Shown piece after piece: positions 21,261 through 34,605 of a DNA stretch of 64,000 nucleotides. The notes beneath the pieces are model-generated. The model was not told the origin of the DNA. It ran no database searches and saw only the letters and a list, made by a program, of their open reading frames with translations. The DNA is from Microvelia longipes (taxonomy: Eukaryota; Arthropoda; Insecta; Hemiptera; Veliidae): the NCBI GenBank assembly GCA_018340805.1, contig JACMZG010001908.1:45887117-45951116 (forward strand), in the 5' to 3' direction. The position numbers were made by a program, and so were the translations under genes. Within the stretch, counting starts at the first letter, position 1. The number at the start of each line of letters is the position of its first letter.

Positions 21261-23934
21261 GTACATTCGAATGTTTTTTATTTATTTGTTGCCTAATATA
21301 GGTGTTGTGCTGTTACAATGAAAGCACTATTTGTGTGAAATATTAAGGAAAATAAAAAGAACTGATTTAACCTGTAGGCTATAGACTTTGCCACTGATCC
21401 CATGACTAGTTTTTCTCCTCTGGAAGGTTTAGTATTGCTTGTTGTTGTTTTTATTGCTACTCCTGATTGTTTCTTATAATTTCTGATGTTTCTTCAAAGA
21501 ACAGTAATAGGAGTTATCTAAATTATTCAAAATCGAATCACTTTTCTTATATTATAATTTATAAGACTTAAGTTTTATAAATTCCTTCTTCAGCAAGATC
21601 AAGGATTATATCTTATTTCTTTTTCAATAAAAACAAATAAAAAATGGTTTTCTTTTTAAAACGGAACGGTTAAAAAACCAACCTTTTGTTAGTTTTTATA
21701 AAATTTGAAAAATTGCATAAAAATGAAGTTTATAGTGTTTCTGTTCATCTTAACCAAAAGAAATAACAGTCGCATTCTTAGCTATTCAATAGGAAGCTCT
21801 CGTGGGATTGCAATTATTTTGCTTAGATTTATATTCAGAAAGCCAAGAGTTGTAGGGCATCATTTTTTATTTCTTTACAATTTAATTTTTTTCGTGGTTT
21901 TAAAGTGGACGTGCTTCAGTGGATTCATGGTTTAGCGGAACCAATAAGGCTCTAATTGTGACTGGGCATAAATGAACCCAGGTGTTATGACTGATTATTT
22001 CAATAATTTGTAAATCAGATTGTCTAATAACATATTATAAGACATTCTATTAAGATAAAGTGTCTTGTAATATTATTATTAGATATATTATAAATTGAGA
22101 CTCTAAAAGATTGTAAAAATTGTATTTGATGAGATGATATTTGTCATAAATCCTTGGATTATTTCTGGCTAAGCGCGTGGCAAAGTAACTTACCTGTATT
22201 AAATCTTGGCTAAACACATGACTAAGTTCTTGACTATGCGTCAGGCTAAGCACCTGACTAAGATTCAGTAAGGGGTCTGGATAACCTCCTGGCGTCGAGC
22301 CTGGCTTAGGCTGTCCTGCTTGTTTGTTCTTTGTATTTCTTAAATTGGTTAGTCTATATATTCTGTATGGACAGTTTGTACAATTGCTTAACAATAATTT
22401 ATTCATAAGAATTCTGTTTCTTCCAACTTTTCAATATCATGCTTTTCAAGGTTAACTCGTCGCTTGTCAACAAAATAAGAAAACCGAGTGAAGTATACAG
22501 CCTTGTGTAATACATACATAAATGTTGGTGATTTTCTGGTGATAACCGTGTTTAGTTCGGGAAACATAACAAATGCGAGCTTAACATAGAGTTACGAGAC
22601 ATCACAAGGTCATTGGGTGAACATAATCAAGTAACAACAAGATAAGATAATGAATTTGATGATCTAAAATTAATTAGGAAAACAAATATCAAGTTCATGT
22701 CAAACCAATACCCAGCCTACGATGTGAAACTAAAGATTTACTATCTTTTGATGTGCACGTCCTAATCTAAAATATCCTATATGCATCACTGCATTAAAAG
22801 TAGAAATATAGTCTATTATAATTTCTCTATGATCATTAATCATTCGATTTTAAGTATTACCAAAGCATTGTTTCTTACTTCTTGATTTTTCCCAACCATA
22901 TTCTTTTTTCTTTTTGCCTTTATTCTGTATAAGAATAGTAAAATTTTACCTCAACTCTGAATACAATGAATATTCTTGAGTGAATTAAAAAAGGTGAATT
23001 CCAGTAGGAATAGGTTTTCCTGCAAGAAAATAAAATATGAATTATAATGGAAATCCTAACTAAGCTAATATTTCTCTTGTAATCTTTTTAATTGTCCTTT
23101 TTTCTCGTTTCCTATTTATCCATGCAAATCAATTTTTAATTTCATACTTTTAAGTGTAAAAATTTAAAATTTAAATTATGACTCATAACGTAGTTGGATT
23201 AACATTTTTAACGCTATAGCCGCAATCTTGTCAAGTTTACGATTTTTAAAAAAAGCTTTAAATAATATTGTAACAATTTTTTTTATCATTACTATTTGCT
23301 ATGAATGAAAATTTTAACGTTTTGACCTTTTTTAAATGGTAAAAAGCGATAGAGTGTTAAGAATGTTTTTTATAAATTCACAGCTTTCTATGTGGGTTTA
23401 TTTACATTTACAGAAGACCTTTGAAAAAAAATAATAATACTAATTATTTACTTTTACATATACGACATATATCAAAGGTTGTTATCTTTACATAAACGGA
23501 TAAAAAATATATGTAAAAGAGAGTAACTAAAACTGACTTCAAAGAATAAGACCAATCATTAAATTGATGAGCCAATAGTTGCCTAACTTTTATTTAAAAT
23601 ATTTTCCCTTTATCGTGGGGGACATAAAAAAAGTTTTTTTCTCTAGACATAATGCCTTGTTGCTTTTAGATTTTTTACTCATTTCTAAATAAATGAAAGA
23701 CTTTTTTGTCTTTACAAAGGGCCTTCGTTTTTAAAGAAGAGGGAAAGAGCGTGAAATACTTTTCTCTTAAATTACAAAAAATGACCCTAATTTAATAGTT
23801 AAACAAATTAGGGTGAACTATTGTATTTTATTTTATAATAAAATTTAATTTATATCTAAAGAACATTAACTGTACGATAGGAGTTTAAATAAATATTTTT
23901 AAATCAATAGTTTACTCATATATTTTGTGAAAAA
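21261..23934. other. Probable intron, AT-rich
   Basis: No supported gene. A degenerate ctgactaag / tggctaaac minisatellite at 22160-22275 produces a long open frame on the minus strand with an accidental CAG/GTAAGT. The rest is unremarkable. Confidence 0.45.
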
Positions 23935-24245
23935 ATCAGGTACGGGGTACCTCGGAACTTTTCCTCGTCACATCGGATTCGCTAAGCTCATCTTCGCTAA
24001 TTCGAACTTATTTCGCTCGTCCTCAGAGGAAACAATTCGTCAAATTTATACTGCAGCACTTCTTCGGACTCACTTTGCTTGTTCTCAGATAGTAAATACA
24101 TTAGTTTTATTCCCAGCGGACACCCATCCAGGCATTAAACTCACTCGAAATTATCTAATATACTGCATAAGCGTAATGAAAAGTGCCTTAATATTGTATT
24201 GTGGATAAACGTTTATTGTGCATTACAAATAAATAAATGAAAATC
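23935..24245 (+). repeat. Family K 5' region
   Basis: Starts atcaggtacggggtacctcg, then cggattcgctaagctcatc, ttcggactcactttgc and cagcggacacccatccagg. It fades into non-repeat sequence before family B copy 2. Confidence 0.65.
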
Positions 24246-24457
24246 AATTTGTAGGTGTAAAGATGTGTTGGCAAAACAAGTTACCCTCGCCTGGTTAATT
24301 ACATGGGGTACTCCCACCACCTCCAGTTTTATCTCACTTTTTGCGAATTTCCTTTGGAAATTCGGCTAATGGGATAGGCGTCATGACGGAATTCGAACCT
24401 CGGACCACGACACAAATCCGTTTCAGAGGTCCCTAATGACGAAAAAATACGTTTCGC

Positions 24458-24606
<149 letters not shown>

Positions 24607-25270
24607 TTTCTAGACACTTTCTTGTAAACGCTCTATCTTTCGAACAGATTAATATTTTTAACCAAACTTGGTACAAAAATCAACCTTTGGGAGGACACGA
24701 ACCCTATTGAAAACCAGGTTTTTGTGACGTCATTAACCTGGTTTGCTGAGTCAGCGAAATTTTCAAAAAATCGGCAAAATTCAGGGTTAATATTTTTTGC
24801 CGCGAAAAAGGTCAATATTTATGTTTTTTGAGGCGCTGAATCGAATGAAACCGAACCGAAGTCGATACAACCACGCTAAGTGACCAAAAAGTCCAGAAAA
24901 CCATTGTAAATTACCAAAAACCAAAATTTAGGTCGATAAAAAATAAATTTCGAGTAGGGTGTCGTTTTCGATGTATTTTTGGGCGCTGAATCGAATGAAA
25001 CCGGTCCGAAGTCGATACGACCACTCTAAGTTACCAAAAAGTCGAAAAAACAACAAAAATTATCGAAAACCAAAATAACGGTCGTTAAAAATTAAATATC
25101 GAGTAGGGTGTCGTTTTCTATGTTTTTTGGGCCTCTGAGTTGAATGGCAGTGGTCCGGAGTCAATACGAGCACTCAAACTCAGGGTACCTGGGTTCAAAT
25201 CCTGGTAGGGACGATCAATTTTTATCGTTTTTTTTACTTAATATAAGTTTACAACTACTAAATAAATAAT

Positions 25271-25737
25271 TCCGTCGCGGTGGTCCGCTGTCAGGCGAAT
25301 TTCATGTAGAATTCGTGTTTCCGTGCTTAACAACCCATTCTTGCTTAAGGTTCCGGTTCATGCTTTAGAACCTAAGCAGTTACTCGATTGTCAAGCACTG
25401 CTCGTAACTCATTTTGTCTGTATTTTTCAAAGGAAATGCGCTAAAACTTTTAAGATAACTGACTAAGCTTAAATATAAGTAACTAAGCTTTAAACTAGTG
25501 CAAATAATAGTGCGTACTTCTAATTTTAGAGGCATAGTTTTGAACAACCAACTGGATAATTATGCGCATTTCCTTTGAAAAATACAGACAAAATGAGTTA
25601 CGAGCAGTGCTTGACAATCGAGTAACTGCTTAGGTTCTAAAGCATGAACCGGAACCTTAAGCAAGAAATGGGTTGTTAAGCACGGAAACACGAATTCTAC
25701 ATGAAATTCGCCCGACAGCGGACCACCGCGACGGAAT
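25271..25737. repeat. Foldback of family B copy 2
   Basis: Two arms of about 175 bases (25271-25447 and 25564-25737) are almost perfect inverted copies. Variants private to this copy appear in both arms: ccgtcgcgg / ccgcgacgg, gtagaattcgtg / cacgaattctac, gcttaacaac / gttgttaagc and actcgattg / caatcgagt. Both arms also lack the gcaagaaccatgcccattg segment present in both arms of copy 3. Confidence 0.88.
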
Positions 25738-25836
25738 TATTTATTTAGTAGTTGTAAACTTATATAGTGTAAAAAGCACGAAAACATGCATCCAAAGGAA
25801 ATTCGCCCGACATGCGGACCACCGCGCCAGAATTTT

Positions 25837-28800
25837 TATTTATTTTCATCACACTGTATTTTTATTTAAGATTTGAACCAGTGCGATACCTTAATAATCT
25901 TTTTTCGAAAATGAATTATACTAAGTACTTTTAACAATGCTGTTTGCTTTACTTCAAATAAACAATTTAATTTGTAAAATTTACATTTGAACTAAATTAT
26001 AGTCCATAATTACAGTAATAACATGTTATTATATAATATTCTGGCGTGAAGGTCTGAAAACCGGGCGAAATGTTATTGATTTCTAGCTTATCAATCCAAA
26101 AATTTATTAATTTTTTTTGGCATATGCTTGAAAAATTTTTTTTGTGCAAAATATGTCGTGATAAACTGACTGCATTTTAAGTTATATGTATTGTTTGCTA
26201 ATTATAATTTGTTAAAAGATAAAAAGATTATATTATTACTAAGAAATTTAATTTTTCCATTCAGAAATGCAGTGCCATTAATATAAAGAATAATAAAATA
26301 TATGCACACCCTTTATATTTTCTATTTATATCAAATGCTTTTATTTCAAATTTTCTTGAACTAATTTCTATTCGTAGCGTACTTAGTATCATTTATTGTA
26401 AAATGTAAAAAAAAACGAAGATTTGTATAGTAGTTATAAAATAATTTATTCTTAAACTACTCACGACAGGGAAATAGGTCATGACTTTTCTATACAGGGT
26501 AGTAGGATTTACTTTTGCTGGATCTATATAAGCATTTTCTTTATCTTAAACATAGTCAGGAAAAGTATAAAGGAAATAAAGTTGCATTTAGATATATACA
26601 TAGCATTACACATAAAATCTCAAGCCAGGTAAATAATTTTCATTGTATTCTTTGACTGCTTTTGATAGATTTACAAATATTGATTATTATTACATTTCAA
26701 GATGAAAGAACTGCTTATATTTAAACTTTTTTAAGTTCACTTTTTTAAGAATGTTTAGAAATGAAGTATGTTTGATTCAATTGTATTTTAAAAATATTTA
26801 TAATGGTGTAGCTATATTGATAAGTTTATATGGAATAATGACTTGCATGTATTGAAGGTAAATTTATTATATTGCTTAACTCTTTTTCAACCATATTACG
26901 GGGGTTTTTAAAAGTTTAAACCCCGACCACAGCGCTGATAAAAAACAAATTGTGATCATCACCGCCAGCTAGGAACCGGAGAGGATAAATTGTTTGTCCT
27001 TCTAGTATTCCTATTTCCAGCCTAATAGCATAACTAATAGGTACTTGCCAACAGAAAAATGATGATGTAGCAAATAAGAAAATTGAGTATTTAAAGAAAT
27101 AATTAATAAAGAAACTCATAACCTTTTTATCTGTTAAGATATCTTACTTTTATTAATTTTCTTATCCATTCTTTTCTTATCTTCTTTTCTTCATTAATTA
27201 AACTTGAAAATATTGTCTGAAATTGTAACTAAAACGGTTTATTTATTTTAGTGTGAAAATAAAACAATGATTTCACATCGCCATAGAAAATTGCTTTTTG
27301 GGTTTGTAAACTAAGCTATCTGTGTCTGTATAGAGAGAGATTTAATCTGATCACTTTCTCAGAAACTCTTTCTCTACAGGACCTCAGCTTTAATTACAAC
27401 TTGTATTAGGATACCTTTTTCTCTTCCAGAATTCTATCTTAAACACCTGTTTCTGAAATCTACTTTTTTAAGCTTTTAATATTTTTTGCTAATTTTGTTC
27501 AATAAGGAAAATTTTTTGCTTCCCCGCATTTACTACACTTGCATCAAAAGAGAAATTATTGTAAACTTTCACCGAAATTTTAACTAGACCATTTTATTTA
27601 AGGGATTCCTATGTTAGGTGTTTTATTATTCTGTCTGTCTGTGTTTTAAATTAAAAAAGAGTGATGATTTACTTTGTGACTTGGCAAGTATTTAGAGCAT
27701 ACAGAAGTACACGCAACTTGCGATTTTGCTGTTAAACATGATGCTTTCTTAAGTTACTGAGCTGAAATAATACCTTGCAATGCGTACTGGCAAAGTCATA
27801 ACGTGAAATCATCTAGACCATTTATGATTCCTTTAAGAAATGACAATAAAATGAGTGGGGACTGAAAAAACATTGAAGCAGGAAGCACCGATCTCAGAGG
27901 TAACCCACACACTCCGAGTGTGCTGGTTACTTCTGATATCGGAAATTTTTGCTACCAAACACTCATTTAGACTGATGATGGCTAGTTGCAGACGAAAGCT
28001 AGCTTTTTAATAAAGTGGTAAATTATTAGTGGAGAGACAAATTTCATTACAAACTTCTTAGGTTAATAAATGGACTCCAAAATGCAGTTAACTTACGTAA
28101 TGATACAACTTTGCATAAATAAGATCTACCTTGATAAATAAGAATATTTTATGCTAGACTTGTCATCTTTTACACTAGTGTTTTTGGTAGGGATTTAAAT
28201 AAATAGGTTATATTACATTATGTCAATATATAAAAAATTAATAATGATAAAAGCTAGGCTGCTTAGTATTAACAAAGTTTGTTAATGATGTTAGTGAACA
28301 TAATATGAAAGTATTTCCCGTACATTTGCTTATAGACAATCTCTTGTATTACTTTTCTAAATGCACTAAGTAAATGAGGATTTTTCTTTACTTTCAGGCA
28401 AGGCAGGATTATAAAGCTTGAAATAAAAATAATTTTATATTAAAATCACTAAACAAACCATTAGGTGCCACCATTATAAAAAGAGCGCATAAAACACAGT
28501 ATAATAATCACTGCATCTGAAACGAATAAGACTGACATATTTTCGATAAATGGCCAAAATACGATTTTCACACGCTTTTTTAAAGTAATCAAAGTAATAA
28601 ATTGTACAACCTAATAGTTCAAGACATAGTCCGAAATTATTAATCTTTTGACAATCATGCTTTATCGTTTAGAGGTTTTACTTGCTCCATATATTCTTAT
28701 ATTCTAAGGTTTCTGAAAGATACCCTTAAATGCTTAGTAATTTCCAATTATAATTAACATCTAATTATTCGATAAAAAGTTTAGCTCTATCCATCTGTAA

Positions 28801-30411
28801 CAATTTGTTAAAAACAAATATTGCAAGCTAACAAATCAAGATTTCCTAGAGCTATATATTTTTCTTATTTTTTATATCATTGTAGTCATTATTTTTCTTC
28901 TCCTATCTCACAAAAGAAGAAGTATTGTTTATTCTTTTTTATTCTTTAGAGGGATATAAATATTTTTCTAAAATAAAAAAGATAATAAAATACATTTTTG
29001 CGTCCTATATTGCTCACCACGGAGTTTTATATTGCGGGGAAATATATTGTAAAAATATTTATATAGATATACAAGGATGTCATATTAAATAATATATACT
29101 CTTTAATATTTTTTTGTTTGTTGTCGAGTGTATTTGTGGTTATATTAGACACAACTATTTCATTATAATATGGTTTCCATGAAAAAAACCTTTATAAAGA
29201 ATCCTGCCAAAGAAAGTTTATTAAATCAAAGAATTTTTTAATAGGTTTGGATATGGTTATTTTGATTAGGTTTTGTGTAAAACATGCTTAAATTAAAAAA
29301 AAATAATGTAAAGCAAAAATTTAAAGCTAATATTAAAATATTTTGCTAATAAGAAAAGTTGCTAGGAAGGGGTTAAATTAATAAGTTGAATTAGAGTATG
29401 ACGTATTTAGTTTTGACGTTTGTAAGTCTTGCTAAAGCTCTATGTTCTAGAACTCAGGCTTTAATTCAAGAATCTAGAGATGGGATTTTTTCCAAATCCA
29501 GTAAAATTACTATTAAATTAATAACAGTTTGTAGTTGTGCATTTTTGAATGTTAACTAGTTAAAAAAAGAATTTTAAAACAAAATTAAATTATTGTTTTA
29601 AAGCAAACTTCAAAAAGAAAACATATTGCCATAAACCTTAGTCATACAATAATTCAAAGTAATACGTCCAGAAAAGTTTTACCTGCCATGTGACATTAAG
29701 TAAAACCCAATTCCAAGGCAGGTAAAAATTTTCCTAACTTATTTTCATAAATTTTTACCTGTCTGGTTTTAAAATTGTAATGACTGACGAAGAAATTGGC
29801 ATTTTCCAGCCTAAAATAGTTGAGTAATGATTAATTTTCCAGTCGTGAGAAGATAAATGTTTATTTATGTATGAAATCCGGTGTAAATAAATGATAATAA
29901 CCTTAATGATTGAATAAGACCCAAACACCTATTACTGGTATTAATATATTTGAAAGTCTAATGCCCTCTGCGATCTCAACTACATCAAATTTATGTGTTA
30001 TTTTATTTGCATAAATTTGATATTGATATAACTGCTCGTATTAATAGCAATATAATTGGTTTGCGTTGTGAATTAAATTACATCAATGCAATTTAAATTT
30101 AATGATTTAGAGGTAGTTCGAAGGTTTGTTTATGATTAGAATATGTAATGTATATATTGCGTGCGTATCACATATGTTTAACCTTATAAAATATTATAAG
30201 AATGACATTGGTGCTTAGTTATTGTCGAAAATCTCTGTGTCATTTGCTTAGTAAACAAAATCAGTATGTTGATTAAATACTGATAGTATGCAACTATTAA
30301 ATACTATAGCATTGCCCATCACTTCGTCGAGTTTTAAATATCCTGTAGTATAAAATTTTTCAGGACAGCTTCAGTCAACAGCAATTTATAAAAATATGCC
30401 CTGTCATATTT
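25837..30411. other. Long AT-rich stretch, probable intron
   Basis: About 4.6 kb with no recognised gene or major repeat. At 27888-27948 an imperfect hairpin of about 60 bases (ccgatctcag / ctgatatcgg, ggtaacc / ggttac) is followed by actgatgatggctagttgc and gacgaaagctagc at 27971-28003, a phrase of the type found in Penelope-like elements. Short purely AT regions fill the rest. Confidence 0.4.
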
Positions 30412-30800
30412 TATACTTTTCCACATTCATACCTTAGGTATATAGGAAAAGTATTGGGTTTAAAAAGAAAATCCGAAACCGGGATGTCACTTGAATTATC
30501 CGTTTCTGGTGTTTTAAAGCCGCCTAAGTGGTTGTCACAAAGTTGTTTGTCTATGTGTGTATGTGTATCTCAATGGTTTTTTAAGCGAGAGAGTTAAAAT
30601 TTGGTACAAACATAAATTTTTAGGTCTAGTTGTGCTATCTGTAAATTATTTTTATGACGTCATTAACCCGCAATAACGACACAACCAAAATTTCACAAAT
30701 TCGTAAGACGCGGAAATTGTTTAAGATAGATTTGAGGTTTCAGTCGTATGTGTCAAGTTTCATCTCATTATCAGCATAAGATCAATTTTTTATATAATGA
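30412..30800 (-). repeat. Family K 3' region, minus strand
   Basis: Opens with the terminal hairpin tacttttccacattcatacc / ggtatataggaaaagta. Then follow aaatccgaaaccggg, gaattatccgtttctggtg, ttggtacaaacataaattt, atgacgtcattaacccgc and caagtttcatctcattatc. Confidence 0.7.
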
Positions 30801-31021
30801 CAAGAATATGTTTTTTTTTAAATTGAAAATAATTCAATTTAGTAGAAACTCGGTTTAATATATCCTTTTATGAAATAGATATGTATACTATATATTGTTT
30901 CAATACGGCAAGTATATATATATATATATCTACGTTTTTATTGGACCATTAGTGTTGTTGCAGTAGATAACTAGTAAGAGATTTGTCATATATAGTACGT
31001 ATCAAATAGTATTTATTATTT

Positions 31022-31066
31022 TTCCTCACCTTTTTATACAGAAGGTATATTGAGGAAAAGTATTGG
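31022..31066. repeat. Isolated K-type terminal hairpin
   Basis: tttttcctcacc, then tttatacagaaggtat, then attgaggaaaagtattgg: the palindromic terminus of family K without the rest of the element. Confidence 0.5.
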
Positions 31067-31336
31067 TTTCATATTACACGTCATTGGAACCACAAAAAAA
31101 AATAAGAACAAATATAAAAAACTCCGATCAAAATCTACTAATTAGCTAAAAAGTTATAAGCAAACTTAATTATTAATTAGTGCGACACTTTTATTAAACG
31201 TAAAAGTTTGTTTACATTTGTCAAGGTTTCAAATTTCCGCCAAAAATTCAAATAATTTAATAAAACCGAGTAAAAATCGGAACTTTTTCTCATTTAAGAT
31301 TATGCAAAGGTTAACGTTCTTGTATTCTTTTTTATA

Positions 31337-31517
31337 CGGGTACGGGGTACCTCGGGAGTTTAAAAACCCTAGGCCATTTGCTAACCATCCTAGTCTGAGG
31401 ACGAGCGAAGCGAGTCCGAAGTACATAAACTCTAGGCCACTGGTAACCATCCTATTCTGAGGACGAGCGAAGCGAGTCCGAAGGGTAAGGAATTGTTCAG
31501 AGGTACCCCGTATCCGA
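31337..31517. mobile_element. Mini family K foldback with inverted GGTACC ends
   Basis: Left end cgggtacggggtacctcgg (31337) and right end gaggtaccccgtatccga (31500-31517) are inverted. Between them are two head-to-tail copies of a block of about 63 bases ending ggacgagcgaagcgagtccg (31394-31423 and 31457-31482). This is an internally rearranged, MITE-like derivative of family K. Confidence 0.65.
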
Positions 31518-33894
31518 TTTTGTAATTTATAATATGCCTTCTTATGCCTTCTAGTCAAGCTAAAATAGTCGCTATGATTATAAAATTAAAAGATAAAGTG
31601 AAATCTGAAAATATTGATATGTATATTTTCTTCTGGGTTAGAACAATAGAAAAAATGTTCTGGATTGTATCAATTTTGAATAAAATAATTCCTTAATAGT
31701 GTAATACATTTTCCGTATTCTTTTAAGAAATCACATTATTCAGGTTGGCCCATCTTTTTATTAGATTTAATAAGAAAGTCAAAAATAAATGCCGAAGGAC
31801 AGTTGAAAATTAGTTTAAGAAGAATCTTCAGAATACTTATTTTTCTTTAGAAAATAAATTGAGTGGAATAATCTTGAGGTGGCAAAAAAAGAGGAAAAAT
31901 GATGAAGAGGTAGGGCGGGAAATGTAATAGAAGTGATAATAAAGTTTATTTGGTTGAGATAACCCGGTCTGGCGAGATAACCTCGCTCTAACCTTCTTAT
32001 ACTTTGATAAACTAACCTTTCTTTGTCATTCACCTTATAATTTAGAACTTTATTGAGCTCAGTGAAATTCATAAAATACTTTTATTTTAGGTTTGTTACC
32101 GCTCTGCTACTTTTTATAGCAAAAGGTCGCACCATAATACAATTTCTTAGTTAAAAGTTATTGTTACTCTAATTTATAGTTTAGATTATACGTTTTAGTT
32201 TTTATTATAATAGATGTTTATGGTCTGTCCGTGTAGTTTATTTTCTTCTAAAAAAATATTATTTGCTCTGTTTTCATTTGTCACCTTCTATTTCAATACT
32301 TCATTTCTATGTTGCCTGTTAAATAAAGTTTTTTGGGACTTTGCATCGCTGATTGTCTTTAAATCTGCTCTTGAATTAACTATTTCTTAAGTCCTACTAC
32401 CAGAGTGGGTTCATAAGTTTTTAGCAGTGCAATCTCCTCTCAACCATGATTATATCAAAGTCAGACCTAAAGAAGTCATCGAAGAGTTAAGAATTCTTAG
32501 ATATTCGGACTTCCAAAGATCTCAGCTATTCCCTAATTATTTTTCGAAATGTTTATTGTTTTAGGTCAATGTCAGTTGTGCTTCACTTACAAACTAATTA
32601 TTATTATTATTGAGAAATGTTGGTATTGATTGCTTGCACTCTTTTGCCTTTCGTTGGGTTTTAACTTTAGTTACTGGCATACTGGCAGCAGTGAGAAGTT
32701 CTGTCTTATCCTTTTTAATACACGTCAATTCAAATCTTCTTTTGACAAAGTTTGATACTTGATCTATGATCAAACTTTGTTAATAGAAGCTGAAAAAATT
32801 GGATACAAGTATGCCAAGTTTATGCAAAAAAAACATGCAAAATCCGAGCCACCCCGCAGCCCATTGTTTGAAACAGTACTTATAAAAAAATATTTTACCC
32901 ACTGATTTGGTTGAAAATTCATAAGGGTCACTATTTGAGACGCCATGTTGTATTTCTCCTAAAGAATAATCAGTTCTTCTTTAGTTAAACTTGAGCCAGC
33001 TGGCTGTTCCCGCAGTTCTTTGCCGTGTTTACCAAAAAACACAGTGCAGACTACTTTTTATCGTTTATAAGGTTCTGTAAGAGCTAAAATGGTGAACGTT
33101 AATAAAAAAGTTGATGTCACTTGTTTTTTTTACCAAAATGCATTCCTTTTTACTGCAGGAGGCAACAAAGCAACTTACATGTTTAACTTATGATGTTATG
33201 ATGGCAAATTTAAAATAAGAAAATTAATATTGTTCTGGCATTCTTCCATTGAGTATGGCATCAATAATCGTTACAAGTTTTATAGGTGATACATTTTACT
33301 GACTTGGTAAAGCTTGTTAGAAGAACCATTCAGTGATAGCACTGTCGTGGGAGTCCATTGTAAATAACTGTAAAGGTATTAAGGAATAGTAGATGGGTTA
33401 AGCTAATTGCCAAACGAATTAAATGAAGGTTTAAGAGATAGACATTACATGATTGATGTGTCCTTATGTCAAATACCCTGCTACCTGCCACTGCAATAGA
33501 GAAATTTAGGAAGAACATGCTAATGCTTCCTATTCTCGCTAGCTGTCAGAGGCTGTGAAACCTTTGTATAGAGGTCTGGTTTTGTGGCGGGTTCAGCTAA
33601 AGTTTGAGAACTGACTGATAAAGAGGACATTTCTGTAAATTCTGTATCACAGAAACTAGGGATTTGTGAATTTTTTGATAACAAGGTTGCAGGTGCCATT
33701 TAAGAATTGGACTAAGATTATAATGGTTTCAAAGGGAGTATTAAGGATTTTTCCTGGGAGTTTAGACCTTAGGATTTAGTTGTAAAGCTAAGTGAAATGT
33801 TAGAATATAAAAAATGCATACTTATTTTATTTATGATTAATTTGCTACTAGTTTCCAAACTAATATAAAATATCATATTCTATTTATTTTCTAG
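31518..33894. other. Probable intron; decayed GC-richer segment
   Basis: An inverted repeat acaaagtttgat / atcaaactttgt lies at 32744-32782. Between about 32300 and 33780 GC is higher than in the surroundings, with short interrupted open frames on both strands, as in an old decayed coding mobile element. No family could be named. Confidence 0.35.
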
Positions 33895-34112
33895 ACGTTG
33901 AAGGAGAAATTAAAGATAATGGTGAAGGGTGGGCTGCCTGCGCTAAATCATTGTTTAAAGAAGGTGCTTTGGTTCGAGTTCAGAAGAGACCTGGAGGACT
34001 ATTACCACATGCACCTCGCCCTACCACCCAGCTACTGCTTGGTGATCTCAGATCCCACGCTGGTGGCTCAGCACCCACAACCTTTAGAGGACCTCTCGTC
34101 AAAATGGACCAG
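33895..34112 (+). CDS. Candidate exon C of a large-intron gene
   Basis: A 218-base GC-rich block (roughly half GC against under a third in the flanks), bounded by tatttattttctAG and CAG/GTATGT. Read after two bases that complete a codon, it is fully open: it begins VEGEIKDNGEGWAACAKS, continues LFKEGALVRVQKRPGG, and ends with a Pro/Arg/Leu-rich stretch and PLVKMDQ, phase 0. The joined codon with exon B gives Asp. The first half looks folded; the second half looks disordered. The alternative + frame meets a stop within the first codons when spliced. The protein is not recognised. No further exon was found downstream in the window. Confidence 0.62.
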
Positions 34113-34519
34113 GTATGTCATTTCACCCAAACTATTATTCAATTTAAATATAATATTTATAATACTACTGTCTCTATAATAATAATGATCTGATGGGTTA
34201 GCTTTATAACCCAGGTCTACAAATTCCTATTTAAACCTAATATAGGTTTGATTTCTCTAATATCAAGACAGATTTCTGTCTGTAACATCAGAAAATGGTA
34301 GATTCAGGTGTTCAAAAGTTCTCAAATATTTCTTGATTCGAAGGTTTACTGTATTTCCTCCTTTAATTTATCAGCCTTGTCAATTCGTAATCCATGACCT
34401 CGAAATAGTAAAAATGAACTTTTGAAAAGAAGTAGAACTATCCCCGCTTTCGCTATTTATCAGTTAAGGTAACAACGTGAACTCTTGTTTTCATGCACAG
34501 TAACCTTTGATTAAGTTTC
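34113..34519. other. Start of the next intron
   Basis: GTATGT donor followed by AT-rich sequence; nothing else is visible. Confidence 0.45.
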
Positions 34520-34605
34520 TCTCCCGCCTGGATTTGAACCCCCGACCACATGGTAAGGCGACCGGTCAAACGGTCAAACCTTTATGCCACTGGTGGTAGA
34601 GAGAC
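34520..34605 (-). repeat. tRNA-derived sequence (pseudogene or SINE head)
   Basis: The minus strand reads cagtggcataaagg (A-box-like), then an anticodon-arm-like ccggtcgcc region, then gtcgggggttcaaatcc (B box GGTTCAAATCC) and aggcgggag. Arms are recognisable but the acceptor stem does not close well, so this is a tRNA pseudogene or SINE head rather than a working gene. Confidence 0.5.

Noticed and set aside
22050..22406. 118-codon minus-strand frame with a CAG/GTAAGT donor
   Set aside because: The frame is made by a degenerate ctgactaag repeat, and no good acceptor or homology was seen.
34520..34605. Functional tRNA gene
   Set aside because: A and B boxes are recognisable, but the acceptor stem and overall cloverleaf do not close; called tRNA-derived instead.
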